DNA of 64,000 bases. Source: Lewinellaceae bacterium. GTDB taxonomy: Bacteria > Bacteroidota > Bacteroidia > Chitinophagales > Saprospiraceae. Of this stretch, positions 26,780 through 34,994 are shown in pieces. The stretch spans positions 868,001-932,000 of the forward strand of contig JACJYG010000005.1 in the NCBI GenBank assembly GCA_020636215.1. Direction: 5' to 3'. The notes beneath the pieces were generated by a model. The model was not told the origin of the DNA and searched no databases. It was given only the letters and a program-made list of their open reading frames with translations. Position 1 is the stretch's first letter; every line of letters starts with the position of its first letter. A program made the position numbers and the translations under genes.

Positions 26780-26817
26780 GAGCGCTGGGCGGTTTACCGT
26801 CTGGCGCTCTGTTTTTT
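26780..26817 (+). terminator. Hairpin with T-run after ilvC
   Basis: GAGCGC (26780-26785) pairs with GCGCTC (26804-26809), with a smaller inner CGG-TTTA-CCG stem, followed by TGTTTTTT. It may end or attenuate transcription between ilvC and ilvA. Confidence 0.55.
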
Positions 26818-26891
26818 GGGTTGATAGTTGTTCGCATTGGGGGGGAACAACCATCAATCATCTACTTTCAACTGTCAACCAACAGCCACCC

Positions 26892-28163
26892 ATGACGACA
26901 CAATCTGCAAAAAAAAGCCCGGTGATCACCGTTGAAAATATCTACAAGGCCAAAGTGCGCTTGCGCGGCATTGCCGAGCAGACCCCACTGATGTTCAATT
27001 ACCACCTTTCTGAATACTATGGCTGCCGCCTGTACCTCAAGCGGGAAGATATGCAGGTGGTGCGCTCCTACAAGATCCGGGGGGCGTACAACAAAATGGC
27101 AACGGTATCTGCGGAGGCGCTGAAGGCGGGCGTAGTTTGCGCCAGCGCCGGTAATCATGCACAAGGGGTGGCTTTTGCCTGTCAGAAGATGAAAGTGCAC
27201 GGCAAGGTCTACATGCCGAGTGTTACCCCGCAGCAGAAGGTGCGCAAAGTCAAACTCTTTGGGAAAGAGTGGGTGGAAGTTGTACTTGTGGGAGACACCT
27301 TTGATGACGCCTATCTGGAAGCCCGTAAGGATGCAGATAAGAATGGAAAGATCTTTATCCACCCATTTGACGATGAGCGGGTCATTGAAGGCCAGGGAAC
27401 CGTTGGCCTGGAGATACTGGAGGACTGTGACCGTTCGCTGGACTATGTATTTGCCGCCGTTGGCGGAGGCGGCCTCATTTCCGGGCTGGGTAGCTATTTT
27501 AAACAACTGAGCCCCAATACAAAGATCATTGGCGTAGAACCAGAAGGGGCGCCCGCCATGTATGAATCCCTCAAGGCCGGCGAACCCATCACCCTGGCGC
27601 AGATCGACAGTTTCGTCGATGGCGCGGCTGTGCGCAGGGTAGGAGATACTACCTTCCGCATCGCAAAAGAGGTGATCGATGATATGATCCTGGTGCCGGA
27701 AGGAAAGGTGTGCAGCACTATCCTGCAACTCTACAATGAGGAAGGCGTCGTGGTGGAACCAGCCGGCGCCCTGACGGTAGCTGCACTGGATTTCTACAGA
27801 GAACAGATTAAAGGCAAAAACGTGGTCTGTGTGCTTAGCGGCAGCAACAACGACATTACCCGCACCGAGGAGATCCGGGAACGCTCTTTGTTGTATGAAG
27901 GGTTGAAGCATTACTTCGTCATCCGCTTTCCGCAGCGCGCCGGCGCCCTGCGCGAATTCCTCAACAATGTGCTGGGCCCCACCGATGACATCACTCATTT
28001 TGAATACACCAAAAAACACAACCGGGAATCCGGCCCCGCGCTCGTTGGCATCCAGGTGCAAAAGCGAGGTGATTACGAAAGCCTGGTCGAACGCATGGAC
28101 CAACACCACATCAACTACCAGACCCTCAACGACAGCCGCATGCTGTTTGATTTGCTGATATAG
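26892..28163 (+). CDS. ilvA: Threonine deaminase IlvA (short form)
   Basis: The 423-residue PLP enzyme converts threonine to 2-oxobutyrate, the first committed step to isoleucine. The PLP lysine is K61 in RSYKIRGAYN; SAGNHAQGVAFAC and AVGGGGLISGLGSYF are the substrate and phosphate loops. The C-terminal 90 residues (from about 335, HYFVIRFPQRAGALREFLNNV) form a single ACT-like regulatory domain, as in the short Bacillus-type IlvA, so isoleucine feedback is likely but not shown. It follows ilvC. Its stop codon lies in a strong bidirectional terminator. Confidence 0.94.
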   Translation: MTTQSAKKSPVITVENIYKAKVRLRGIAEQTPLMFNYHLSEYYGCRLYLKREDMQVVRSYKIRGAYNKMATVSAEALKAGVVCASAGNHAQGVAFACQKMKVHGKVYMPSVTPQQKVRKVKLFGKEWVEVVLVGDTFDDAYLEARKDADKNGKIFIHPFDDERVIEGQGTVGLEILEDCDRSLDYVFAAVGGGGLISGLGSYFKQLSPNTKIIGVEPEGAPAMYESLKAGEPITLAQIDSFVDGAAVRRVGDTTFRIAKEVIDDMILVPEGKVCSTILQLYNEEGVVVEPAGALTVAALDFYREQIKGKNVVCVLSGSNNDITRTEEIRERSLLYEGLKHYFVIRFPQRAGALREFLNNVLGPTDDITHFEYTKKHNRESGPALVGIQVQKRGDYESLVERMDQHHINYQTLNDSRMLFDLLI

Positions 28164-28193
28164 TTTTTCCGAACTGAACTTCGGGAAAACTAT
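28160..28193. terminator. Bidirectional terminator between ilvA and the EVE gene
   Basis: ATAGTTTTTCCGAA (28160-28173) pairs over 14 positions with TTCGGGAAAACTAT (28180-28193), one G-T wobble, loop CTGAAC. T and A runs lie within both arms, serving both convergent genes; it overlaps both stop codons. Confidence 0.8.
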
Positions 28194-28603
28194 ATATCCG
28201 TCTCCCCCATCTCCAGTATCTTCTGGAACTCCGCTTCCTCCAAGGGCATAACCGATAGCCTGGGGTTGCGCACCAGGCCAATGTTCTGTAGCTCAGGCGT
28301 GGCTTTGACGGCTTTCAACGTAACCGTTTTATTCAATTTCCGGAAGGGCGCCAGGTCCACCACCGACCAGTCGCCTTTCTCAGCGGTGGGGTCGGGGTAA
28401 TGTTCGGTGATGACCTGAGCGATGCCGACCACTTCCAGTCCTTCGTTGCTGTGGTAGAAGAGCACCAGGTCGCCTTCTTTCATGGCGCGCAGGTTGTTGC
28501 GGGCCTGATAGTTGCGCACGCCCTCCCACATGGATTTTCCTTCGGCTACCAGGGTGTCGTAGCTAAAAACAAAGGGTTCGGATTTTACGAGCCAGTAGTT
28601 CAT
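28190..28603 (-). CDS. EVE-domain protein
   Basis: The 137-residue protein is a stand-alone EVE domain (PUA-like fold) starting MNYWLVKSEPFVFSYD with the family motifs WEGVRNYQARNNLRAMKEGD (cleft), FYHSN, VVGIAQV and NPRLSVMPL. EVE domains bind modified bases in DNA or RNA; single-domain bacterial forms related to THYN1 have no settled role. No modification or restriction genes are nearby. It converges with ilvA and is 56 bases downstream of a small membrane-protein gene. Confidence 0.9.
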   Translation of the reverse strand: MNYWLVKSEPFVFSYDTLVAEGKSMWEGVRNYQARNNLRAMKEGDLVLFYHSNEGLEVVGIAQVITEHYPDPTAEKGDWSVVDLAPFRKLNKTVTLKAVKATPELQNIGLVRNPRLSVMPLEEAEFQKILEMGETDI

Positions 28604-28658
28604 TGGTTGTCTGTTTTGAACTGCGGCAAATATAGCCCTTAATCAGACATTTTCATTA

Positions 28659-29000
28659 TTACTCCAACGTCCTGCGGCTGTACACGAAGGCGGCTAAAGA
28701 AGCAATCCAGTAGGGCAATGCCAGGAACGGCAAGTAGGCCCAGATAATCCATTGGGGCTGGCTGCCGTTTAGCACCATGGTGCACGGTAAAAGGGTAAAG
28801 AATACCGTAAGCGCAAGTAACGTAGCCCTGCTGAATAGGCGAAGGCTTAGCATAAGGGCCAGAGCTGAAAGGCTGGCGGCCATCAATGCCCAAAAGGGGG
28901 CATCTCGCATCATAAAGAATATAATCTCGCTTCCTTGAAAACGGAAGGCGAAGGGGAGGAGAGAAAGCCCCAGAATGAAGGTTAGCATTAATTTTTTCAT
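28659..29000 (-). CDS. Small hypothetical membrane protein
   Basis: About 113 residues from the ATG at 29000 (a longer start at 29015 adds MQKKT). Four hydrophobic segments: LMLTFILGLSLLPFAF, FWALMAASLSALALMLSL, LLALTVFFTLLPCTMVL and LPFLALPYWIASLAAFVY. No family is recognised. It follows the LuxR-type regulator by 72 bases on the same strand and may be co-expressed. Likely an inner-membrane protein. Confidence 0.65.
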   Translation of the reverse strand: MKKLMLTFILGLSLLPFAFRFQGSEIIFFMMRDAPFWALMAASLSALALMLSLRLFSRATLLALTVFFTLLPCTMVLNGSQPQWIIWAYLPFLALPYWIASLAAFVYSRRTLE

Positions 29001-29072
29001 GGTTTTTTTCTGCAATATGCTGGGAATGGAAAGCGGGATGCAAAAAAAAGGGGGTGGGATAAAGTTGGAATT

Positions 29073-29540
29073 TTAAGTTCCTGGCTTGTTTCCTATCTTC
29101 TTTAATAGGGATATAGCTTCCCGCCGGTTGCGGACTTCAAGCTTTTTGTATATGCGGTTGAGGTGGGACTTGACGGTACTCAGTTCCACGAAAAGCTCCC
29201 CGGCTATCTCCTGGTTGGACTTTCCAGTCCTCAATTTCCCGATGATCTCCAGCTCCCGGCTGCTCAAGCGTTCGTAGCGGGTTAATAACGCATTTTCTTT
29301 TTCCTCAGTGAACTGTTCGAAATGTCGCCGGCGTTCCGCTTGCAACCAAAAGTGGCTTAACAATATCACTAGAGCAATCAGAAAAGTCCCGACAAGTGGC
29401 ATGTCATACCAGAACCAGAGTATCTTTCCGCTCTGGAAGGAAAAGCCCACGGCCAATAATACGGCAAAGAGAATGATTGCAGTGCTCGGGCCGCGGTGTA
29501 CGTAAAACCAGTCGGATAATTTTTGCTTTATGGCATTCAT
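29073..29540 (-). CDS. Membrane-anchored LuxR-family HTH regulator
   Basis: The 155-residue protein has two N-terminal transmembrane helices (about 19-36, TAIILFAVLLAVGFSF, and about 47-65, VGTFLIALVILLSHFWL), a short helical linker, and a C-terminal LuxR/GerE HTH (about 90-150: LSSRELEIIGKLRTGKSNQE, then STVKSHLNRIYKKLEVRNR). This places the DNA-binding domain on the cytoplasmic face, a one-component membrane-tethered regulator. Its start codon overlaps the pgeF stop by 4 bases (ATGA type), implying translational coupling. Confidence 0.88.
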   Translation of the reverse strand: MNAIKQKLSDWFYVHRGPSTAIILFAVLLAVGFSFQSGKILWFWYDMPLVGTFLIALVILLSHFWLQAERRRHFEQFTEEKENALLTRYERLSSRELEIIGKLRTGKSNQEIAGELFVELSTVKSHLNRIYKKLEVRNRREAISLLKKIGNKPGT

Positions 29541-30301
29541 AAGGGTTTCATTCCAATCACAGCCAACATCCTGCCGGTAGTTCCATTTTCCCGGCGATGC
29601 GAAAAATAATGTTCATTATCCATGAAAGTCGAATAGGGCGATATTTCAATCTGTCCATCGGGAACCCCAAACGCCAGAAGCTGAGCCTTGTTCGCACTTT
29701 TTAGGTCCACCTGCCATTTTCCTGCCGCCTGGCCCGGCCATTTGTGGGCTAATTCGAAGTATTGGGCAACCTGGTCATCCACTTCGTAGTTATCCCCGTC
29801 GATACAGGTGCCAACGTAGGCATGGCAATCGGTTGCCCGGGTATTAAAATGCAGGGCCATGGCATTCAGGGCCTCGAGGACTATTTGCTGGGAGGTACCT
29901 TTCCATCCGGCGTGGATAGCCGCCACGGCCTGGTTTCGGGCATCGTACACCAGTATGGGAGTGCAATCTGCCACAGTGACCCCAATGATGACACCCTTTT
30001 GTCGGGTAATGATGGCATCGTAGCCTTCGTGCCGCCCAGGTTTTTCCGCCAGCAACACTTTGTTGTCATGCACCTGATAGGAAGAAGCCAACTGTTCCTT
30101 AGATAGGCCCAAGGCCTGGAAGAAGCGGCGGCGGTTTTCCGAAATATTGGCTTCCGCATCACTTGTATTGATGCCCATGTTGAGGGAGGCGTAAGGAGAC
30201 GGGCTAATACCGCCGTGGCGGGTGCTCTCGGCTGCGATTAGGCCGGGAAATTGCTGGAAGATTTGAGGACGCTGGAGTATGGTGTGTTTCGTGTGTCTCA
30301 T
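29537..30301 (-). CDS. pgeF: PgeF/YfiH-family multi-copper-like nucleosidase/oxidase
   Basis: The 254-residue protein belongs to the YfiH/YlmD (LACC1) family, reported to act as purine nucleoside phosphorylase/adenosine deaminase and, in E. coli PgeF, to correct peptidoglycan composition. Metal-ligand motifs: SSYQVHDNKV (His), VTVADCTPILVYD (Cys) and VAAIHAGWKGTSQQIV (His); C-terminal YSTFMDNEHYFSHRRENGTTGR. The first eight residues (MRHTKHTI) are encoded by the edge of a 9-bp array. There is no other ATG before the conserved FQQFPGLIAAESTRHGG, so either the array supplies the start codon or a rare start (ATT or CTC) is used. Confidence 0.88.
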   Translation of the reverse strand: MRHTKHTILQRPQIFQQFPGLIAAESTRHGGISPSPYASLNMGINTSDAEANISENRRRFFQALGLSKEQLASSYQVHDNKVLLAEKPGRHEGYDAIITRQKGVIIGVTVADCTPILVYDARNQAVAAIHAGWKGTSQQIVLEALNAMALHFNTRATDCHAYVGTCIDGDNYEVDDQVAQYFELAHKWPGQAAGKWQVDLKSANKAQLLAFGVPDGQIEISPYSTFMDNEHYFSHRRENGTTGRMLAVIGMKPL

Positions 30302-30516
30302 TTGTCTCGTGTGTCTCGTCTGTCTTGTATGTCTTGTGTGTCTCGTGTGTCTTGTCTGTCTTGTGTGTCTTGTGTGTCTTGTGTGTCTTGTGTGTCTTGT
30401 GTGTCTTGTGTGTCTTGTCTGTCTTGTGTGTTTTGTGTGTCTTGTGTGTCTCGTGTGTCTTGTATGTCTTGTATGTCTCGTGTGTCTTGTATGTCTTCTG
30501 TGTCTCGTATGTCTTG
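30282..30516. repeat. 9-bp tandem array, unit TTGTGTGTC, between pgeF and the SpoU gene
   Basis: About 26 units, mainly TTGTGTGTC and CGTGTGTCT with TATGTCTTG variants. It runs from inside the first codons of pgeF (minus strand) to 16 bases from the stop of the methyltransferase gene. Frames through it (SCVSCVSCVS, KTHKTHKTH) are artefacts. Confidence 0.95.
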
Positions 30517-30532
30517 GGGCTTACCAGGCTTA

Positions 30533-31075
30533 TCAGGCCATACCCCCGAATCGCCACTTCCGGAAAAACTCCCATACTACGATGCCGATACAAACCGATA
30601 TATTCAGCGAATGCTTGGTTCCGAACTGTGGTACTTCAATGCAGCCGTCCACCATTTCCATCACGGCATCGCTGACGCCTTCCACTTCATTGCCGAAAAC
30701 CAGGGCATATTTTTGATCCGGTTGTACTTGTACCTCCTGCAGCCAGTTGCGTTTGTCGGCCTGTTCTACTGCAAATACCTTATATCCTTCAGATTGGAGC
30801 CGCCGGGCCAGGGTTTCGACATCCTTTTCATAAGCCCAATCCATGGATTCGGTGGCGCCGATGGCTGTTTTGAGGATCTCCCGGTGGGGAGGGGTGGCGG
30901 TGATGCCGCAAAGATAAATCTTATCGAGGGCAAAGGCATCGGCGGTGCGGAAGGCGGAACCGACGTTGAGGGCGGAGCGCACATTATCCAGCACCAGAAC
31001 GATGGGCGCTTTAGGCAGGGCCTTGAATGCTGTAATATCAGGGCGGTTGAGTTCTTTAAGGCTGAGTTTTCGCAT
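30533..31075 (-). CDS. SpoU/TrmH-family RNA 2'-O-methyltransferase
   Basis: From the ATG at 31075 (MRKLSLKELNRPD) the protein has 180 residues; the longer frame overlaps the next gene upstream. It has the three SPOUT knot motifs: NVRSALNVGSAFRTAD (about 30-45), VFGNEVEGVS (about 127-136) and PQFGTKHSLNISVCIGIV (about 150-167). It should 2'-O-methylate a ribose in tRNA or rRNA with AdoMet; the position is not predictable. No N-terminal RNA-binding extension as in TrmH proper. The start is 7 bases downstream of the glycosyltransferase stop, so the two are probably co-transcribed. Confidence 0.9.
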   Translation of the reverse strand: MRKLSLKELNRPDITAFKALPKAPIVLVLDNVRSALNVGSAFRTADAFALDKIYLCGITATPPHREILKTAIGATESMDWAYEKDVETLARRLQSEGYKVFAVEQADKRNWLQEVQVQPDQKYALVFGNEVEGVSDAVMEMVDGCIEVPQFGTKHSLNISVCIGIVVWEFFRKWRFGGMA

Positions 31076-31082
31076 CGTGAAG

Positions 31083-32498
31083 TCAATATAGGGTTTTCTC
31101 TGCTTTTCTGCGATATAGTACCAGCCGGAGGCCGCCATTCTGAAGGGTTTTCACTGGCGCCCAGCTTTCCTGTAATTCTCCGATCTCTTCGTCCGAAAAA
31201 TCATTCATAACATTGGAATACAAGACATACTCATCGGTGGAGAGGTCCTTTGCTTTCATGCCCCTCCAGTCGCCGTTGAGGTCGTGGAACTCCAGCGGGC
31301 CGATCTCAGGGAAAGCGGCCCCTACGGCTTCCAGGGGAATGTCCGCTTCATCCAGGTAGGCAATCATTTGTTTCCGGAGCGGGTAATAAGGCAGGTGCGC
31401 CAGGGTGCTGTCCCAGCCCTGTGAGATGGTGTCGGGATAGATCCAGAGGTTGCCAGTGAGCAGGCCGGCGAAGGCAATGCTGAAAAAAGCATGGCGCCAG
31501 CGCAGCGACAGGGAGCTGTGCACCAGCAGGGTGTAAAAGAGAATAGTAAGCGGGAGGAAAACGGGCAGCAGATAGCGGTGGCCATGCAGGCCTTTGTACA
31601 GCAGGAAAGTCACACTCATCAGGGGCAAGGCCAGCGCGAACAGCCAAAGAGCCTGTTTAACCGGTTCGCTGAGTTTGCCCTTACGTTTCCAAAGACGGTA
31701 CCCAAGCCAGGCTAATAAGGGCCATAGGAAGACGCGCCCATAGTCCAGCATCCGCCAGGCCAGTACGGCCGCGTTCTTGAGGAATTCAAGTGGCGTAGCG
31801 CGCGCAAAGAGCGTCGCCCATGGCGCATCGGCATGGTAACCCACCCAGCCTTTCTGCTGATAGTGGTAGGCCAGGAATGCCAAGGCCAGCAACCCGCTCG
31901 GCACATAGGGTATCGCCTTTCGGATAGGGAAATCCCACCGCCGCTGCCAGTGGATGGCCAGCTCGAAAAGGTAAAGCACTACCACCGTCATCATGCCCCG
32001 CGTGCTGATGGCTGCCAGCAACAAGGCTCCTGCTATTTTGGCCCCATCTTTTTCATAGAGAATACTGCTGAGCACTAACAAGAAAGCAAAGGCCAACACA
32101 ATATCCGGGCTCACCAGCACGGCCTGCCCGGCCAGCACCGGGTCGGCGAAAGCCAGAAGGGCCAGCATCCAACTACTGTGGCGCCCGCCAAAATAGTCGC
32201 CTACCTGAAAAAGCAGCACCACCATCCCCAGCAGGAAGGGCAGCATAGCCAGATGGCTGACTGCGAGGCTTTTGCCGAAAAGCACCCACATAGCCGCCAG
32301 GTACATTCCAAAACCGGGCGGATGCCCGCTGTCGATCTCATCCGGCAACAACAGATAGCGGAAATTGTGCTCAAAATACCAATGCGCATGCTTCGACCCC
32401 AACTGCACGGTATCCCAGAAAAAGGCATGGCCGCGCACCTGCCAGGTAGCCAGCACGGCGCCGAGTAGGAGTAAGCTGAGAATGAGGTAGCGAGGCAT
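31083..32498 (-). CDS. Multi-span membrane glycosyltransferase (GT39-like)
   Basis: From ATG 32498 (MPRYLILSLLLLGAVLATW) the protein has 471 residues and about ten hydrophobic segments. The frame extends upstream but that part is repeat-encoded. The first periplasmic loop has FFWDTVQLGSKHAHWYFEHN and ...DSGHPPGFGMYLAAMW, typical of dolichyl-phosphate-mannose-dependent (ArnT/PMT-like) GT-C enzymes with an acidic catalytic residue (WD) early in the loop. It would transfer a sugar from a lipid carrier to an unknown acceptor. The soluble C-terminal 90 residues are unassigned. Overlaps nothing; pyrG ends 72 bases upstream. Confidence 0.78.
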   Translation of the reverse strand: MPRYLILSLLLLGAVLATWQVRGHAFFWDTVQLGSKHAHWYFEHNFRYLLLPDEIDSGHPPGFGMYLAAMWVLFGKSLAVSHLAMLPFLLGMVVLLFQVGDYFGGRHSSWMLALLAFADPVLAGQAVLVSPDIVLAFAFLLVLSSILYEKDGAKIAGALLLAAISTRGMMTVVVLYLFELAIHWQRRWDFPIRKAIPYVPSGLLALAFLAYHYQQKGWVGYHADAPWATLFARATPLEFLKNAAVLAWRMLDYGRVFLWPLLAWLGYRLWKRKGKLSEPVKQALWLFALALPLMSVTFLLYKGLHGHRYLLPVFLPLTILFYTLLVHSSLSLRWRHAFFSIAFAGLLTGNLWIYPDTISQGWDSTLAHLPYYPLRKQMIAYLDEADIPLEAVGAAFPEIGPLEFHDLNGDWRGMKAKDLSTDEYVLYSNVMNDFSDEEIGELQESWAPVKTLQNGGLRLVLYRRKAEKTLY

Positions 32499-32501
32499 TT
32501 T

Positions 32502-32540
32502 CAGTGGGCAGTTTGCAGTGGGCAGTTTGCAGTAGGCCAG
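32502..32540. repeat. 14-bp tandem repeat, unit GCAGTGGGCAGTTT
   Basis: Almost three units (the last decayed to GCAGTAGG) just upstream of the glycosyltransferase start on the minus strand. In frame it reads KLPTANCPL, a pseudo-extension of that protein. Confidence 0.75.
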
Positions 32541-32566
32541 TTTATTTAATAAGCGAACTGCCATAC

Positions 32567-32596
32567 TGGGTTACTGGCGTACTGGCGTACTGGTTT
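32567..32596. repeat. 8-bp tandem repeat covering the pyrG stop codon
   Basis: On the minus strand the unit AGTACGCC is repeated (AGTACGCC, AGTACGCC, AGTAACCC, AGTATGGC). It encodes the last residues of PyrG (TPVRQ) and contains the TAA stop at 32571-32573. Confidence 0.75.
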
Positions 32597-34205
32597 CATA
32601 TTTTCGTTCCAAACAAGCCTTCACAAAAGACACGAACAAGGGGTGGGGTTTTTCCACCGTGCTCTTCAATTCCGGATGGAACTGTACGCCAACAAACCAG
32701 GGGTGGTCTTTTAACTCCACGATCTCCACCAGGCCCGAATCGGGATTGATGCCGGAGGGAATCATGCCGGCTTTTTCCATGCCTTCCAGATAGTGGTTAT
32801 TGAACTCGTAGCGATGCCGGTGGCGCTCGCTGATGCGCAGGTGGCCATAGCTGTGACTGGCCTTGCTGCGGCGGCGCAGGTCACAGGGGTAAGCCCCCAG
32901 GCGCATGGTGCCGCCTTTCTTGGTGATCTTCTTTTGGTCCGGCATCAAATCGATAATAGGATGGGCTGCCTTGGCATCTACCTCGGTGGAGGAAGCGCCT
33001 TCCAGGTTCATGACGTTGCGGGCAAATTCCACCACAGCGCATTGCATGCCCAGGCAGATACCGAAAAAAGGAATATTGTTTTCCCGTACATAGCGGATTG
33101 CCCGGATCTTGCCCTCAATACCCCGTTCGCCGAAACCAGGGGCTACCAACACGCCGTCCAGGCTTTCCAGCCGCTTGGCCACATCCTCGTGATCCCCCTC
33201 CAATTGCTCGGCGTGAATAGGTTCCACCCGGATATGGCACTCGTTTACAGCGCCGGCATGTACAAATGACTCGTGAATGGACTTATAAGCGTCCTGCAAC
33301 TCGTTATACTTGCCCACAAGGCCGATCGTTACTTCGAAAGTCGGGTTTTTTAGCTTACCCAGAAATTCTTTCCAGATGCGCAGGTCCGGTTCTTTACGGT
33401 CTTTGAGGCGAAGCTTGGTCATCACCACCGCGTCCAGCTTTTCGCGCAGCATCAATAGGGGGACATCGTAGATACTTTCCGCATCGATGGCCTCGATGAC
33501 AGAACCGACATCTACATTGCAGAACAGGGCGAGCTTGCGACGGATGTCCATGCTGATAGGATATTCCGTGCGGCAAACCAGAATATCCGGTTGGATTCCG
33601 GTATTGAGCAGCTCCTTGACGGAGTGCTGCGTGGGTTTGGTTTTTAATTCTTTGGCTGCCCGGAGGTAGGGAATAAGCGTAAGGTGGATAACCAGGCAGT
33701 TGTCTATTCCCAGTTCCCATCGCAACTGGCGCAGGGATTCGAGATAGGGTAGGGATTCGATATCGCCAACAGTACCCCCCAACTCGGTGATGACAATGTC
33801 ATATTCATTGGAAACACCCAGTAACTGCACGCGGTGTTTGATCTCATCCGTAATGTGTGGGATCACCTGTACGGTTTTGCCCAGGTAGTCGCCGGCCCGC
33901 TCTTTCTGGATAACGGTTTGGTAAATACGCCCCGTAGTGACGTTGTTGGCCTGAGAGGTTGGCGTGTTCAGAAAACGCTCGTAGTGTCCCAGGTCAAGGT
34001 CCGTTTCGGCGCCATCATCAGTGACGTAGCACTCCCCATGCTCATAAGGGTTGAGGGTGCCGGGGTCGACATTGATGTAGGGGTCGAACTTTTGGATGGT
34101 GACGGAGAAACCGCGCGCTTGCAGCAGTTTGGCCAGAGATGCGGAAATGATGCCTTTACCGAGGGATGAAGTCACGCCTCCCGTAACAAAGATGTACTTG
34201 GTCAT
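32571..34205 (-). CDS. pyrG: CTP synthase PyrG
   Basis: The 544-residue cytosolic enzyme makes CTP from UTP, ATP and glutamine. The N-terminal amidoligase domain (to about 270) has KYIFVTGGVTSSLGKGI (nucleotide loop), QKFDPYINVDPGTLNPYEHG and GGTVGDIES; the C-terminal class I glutamine amidotransferase has the nucleophile motif FFGICLGMQCA and the His-Glu pair in VGVQFHPELKS. Full length. The terminal residues TSTPVRQ are unusual because they are written by an 8-bp tandem repeat that also holds the stop codon. A good -7 element lies 97 bases upstream. Confidence 0.96.
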   Translation of the reverse strand: MTKYIFVTGGVTSSLGKGIISASLAKLLQARGFSVTIQKFDPYINVDPGTLNPYEHGECYVTDDGAETDLDLGHYERFLNTPTSQANNVTTGRIYQTVIQKERAGDYLGKTVQVIPHITDEIKHRVQLLGVSNEYDIVITELGGTVGDIESLPYLESLRQLRWELGIDNCLVIHLTLIPYLRAAKELKTKPTQHSVKELLNTGIQPDILVCRTEYPISMDIRRKLALFCNVDVGSVIEAIDAESIYDVPLLMLREKLDAVVMTKLRLKDRKEPDLRIWKEFLGKLKNPTFEVTIGLVGKYNELQDAYKSIHESFVHAGAVNECHIRVEPIHAEQLEGDHEDVAKRLESLDGVLVAPGFGERGIEGKIRAIRYVRENNIPFFGICLGMQCAVVEFARNVMNLEGASSTEVDAKAAHPIIDLMPDQKKITKKGGTMRLGAYPCDLRRRSKASHSYGHLRISERHRHRYEFNNHYLEGMEKAGMIPSGINPDSGLVEIVELKDHPWFVGVQFHPELKSTVEKPHPLFVSFVKACLERKYETSTPVRQ

Positions 34206-34301
34206 TAAAGTAGCTTTTGGCTTGTTGGCTGTGTTTTTTAACTATTTGCTGCCTTTTGGCTCCTAGTTAAAAGTAAATTGCCTAATCATCATTACGGGAC
34301 T

Positions 34302-34309
34302 CAAAGATA
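34302..34309 (-). promoter_or_regulatory. -7 element TATCTTTG for pyrG
   Basis: Exact TAnnTTTG match on the minus strand in an AT-rich gap, 97 bases before the pyrG ATG, implying a leader of roughly 85-90 bases. No clear -33 element. Confidence 0.5.
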
Positions 34310-34402
34310 CAAATTGAAATCTGGAATAAGAGGGGATGGAACGCATTTAAAAAAAGTGCAATCCTTTCTGGCTCATTTTGCGGAGGTAGGGTAGGGCCAC
34401 CT

Positions 34403-34975
34403 TTATTGCTCTCCTGTCTCATTCAGCCAGCCCGAGCCTCGGGGCTTAATGACGGGCACTTGCTCTATCTTTCCTTCTGAAGTAATGGAATAGGCAAACA
34501 TCAAGGGATGCCGGCTGTCATCCAGATAAACCCTTTTGGTGCGTATCTTCCCTTTCGCATCCATACGGGCGCTTTGCTCGTAAGAATCGCCTGCAGTTTC
34601 CGCCAGGGTGAGGGTGTCCAGCAATTGTCCGGAAGGAGTATAAGTGTACAGGCGGTAATCGTATCCAAAACCATGGGAGATGGGAAAGGCAATGGCGGTG
34701 AACTTATTTTTTTTCATCACTATCAAGCCCTGATGGTAATGGTACTGTGGCTCTTCTTCCTGGAAATAAGTTGGATTTAAAAATTGGACAACAAAGGCGC
34801 TATCTTTTAAAACGGGCGTGGCCGGCGGTGGCGCATCCGGCCCTGCCGGAAATTCTGCAGGCAATTGAATAACAGGCAGGCCCGCAAAGGGGCCTCCGTT
34901 AGTCTCCTTTTCTCCAGAAGTACAACTCCAGAGTAGGGAAAGGAAAATAATACTGTATCGACCGACGATCCTCAT
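34403..34975 (-). CDS. Hypothetical lipoprotein, 190 residues
   Basis: The N-terminus is a lipoprotein signal (SIIFLSLLWSC, lipobox Cys about residue 18), then a Pro/Gly/Glu-rich linker (about 20-55) and a beta-rich domain with repeated short strands (YHYHQGLIVMKKNKFTAIAF, YDYRLYTYTPSGQLLDTLTL, KRVYLDDSRHPLMFAYSITS) reminiscent of a few propeller blades. No family is recognised. It is followed on the minus strand by intergenic DNA before pyrG and preceded 19 bases upstream by a DUF2892 gene, with which it may form an operon. Confidence 0.7.
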   Translation of the reverse strand: MRIVGRYSIIFLSLLWSCTSGEKETNGGPFAGLPVIQLPAEFPAGPDAPPPATPVLKDSAFVVQFLNPTYFQEEEPQYHYHQGLIVMKKNKFTAIAFPISHGFGYDYRLYTYTPSGQLLDTLTLAETAGDSYEQSARMDAKGKIRTKRVYLDDSRHPLMFAYSITSEGKIEQVPVIKPRGSGWLNETGEQ

Positions 34976-34994
34976 AAGGAAAAAACGACAGCCC

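Noticed and set aside
31076..31138. N-terminal extension of the SpoU methyltransferase to 31138
   Set aside because: The extension overlaps the stop region of the glycosyltransferase gene, and the conserved domain begins right after the ATG at 31075.
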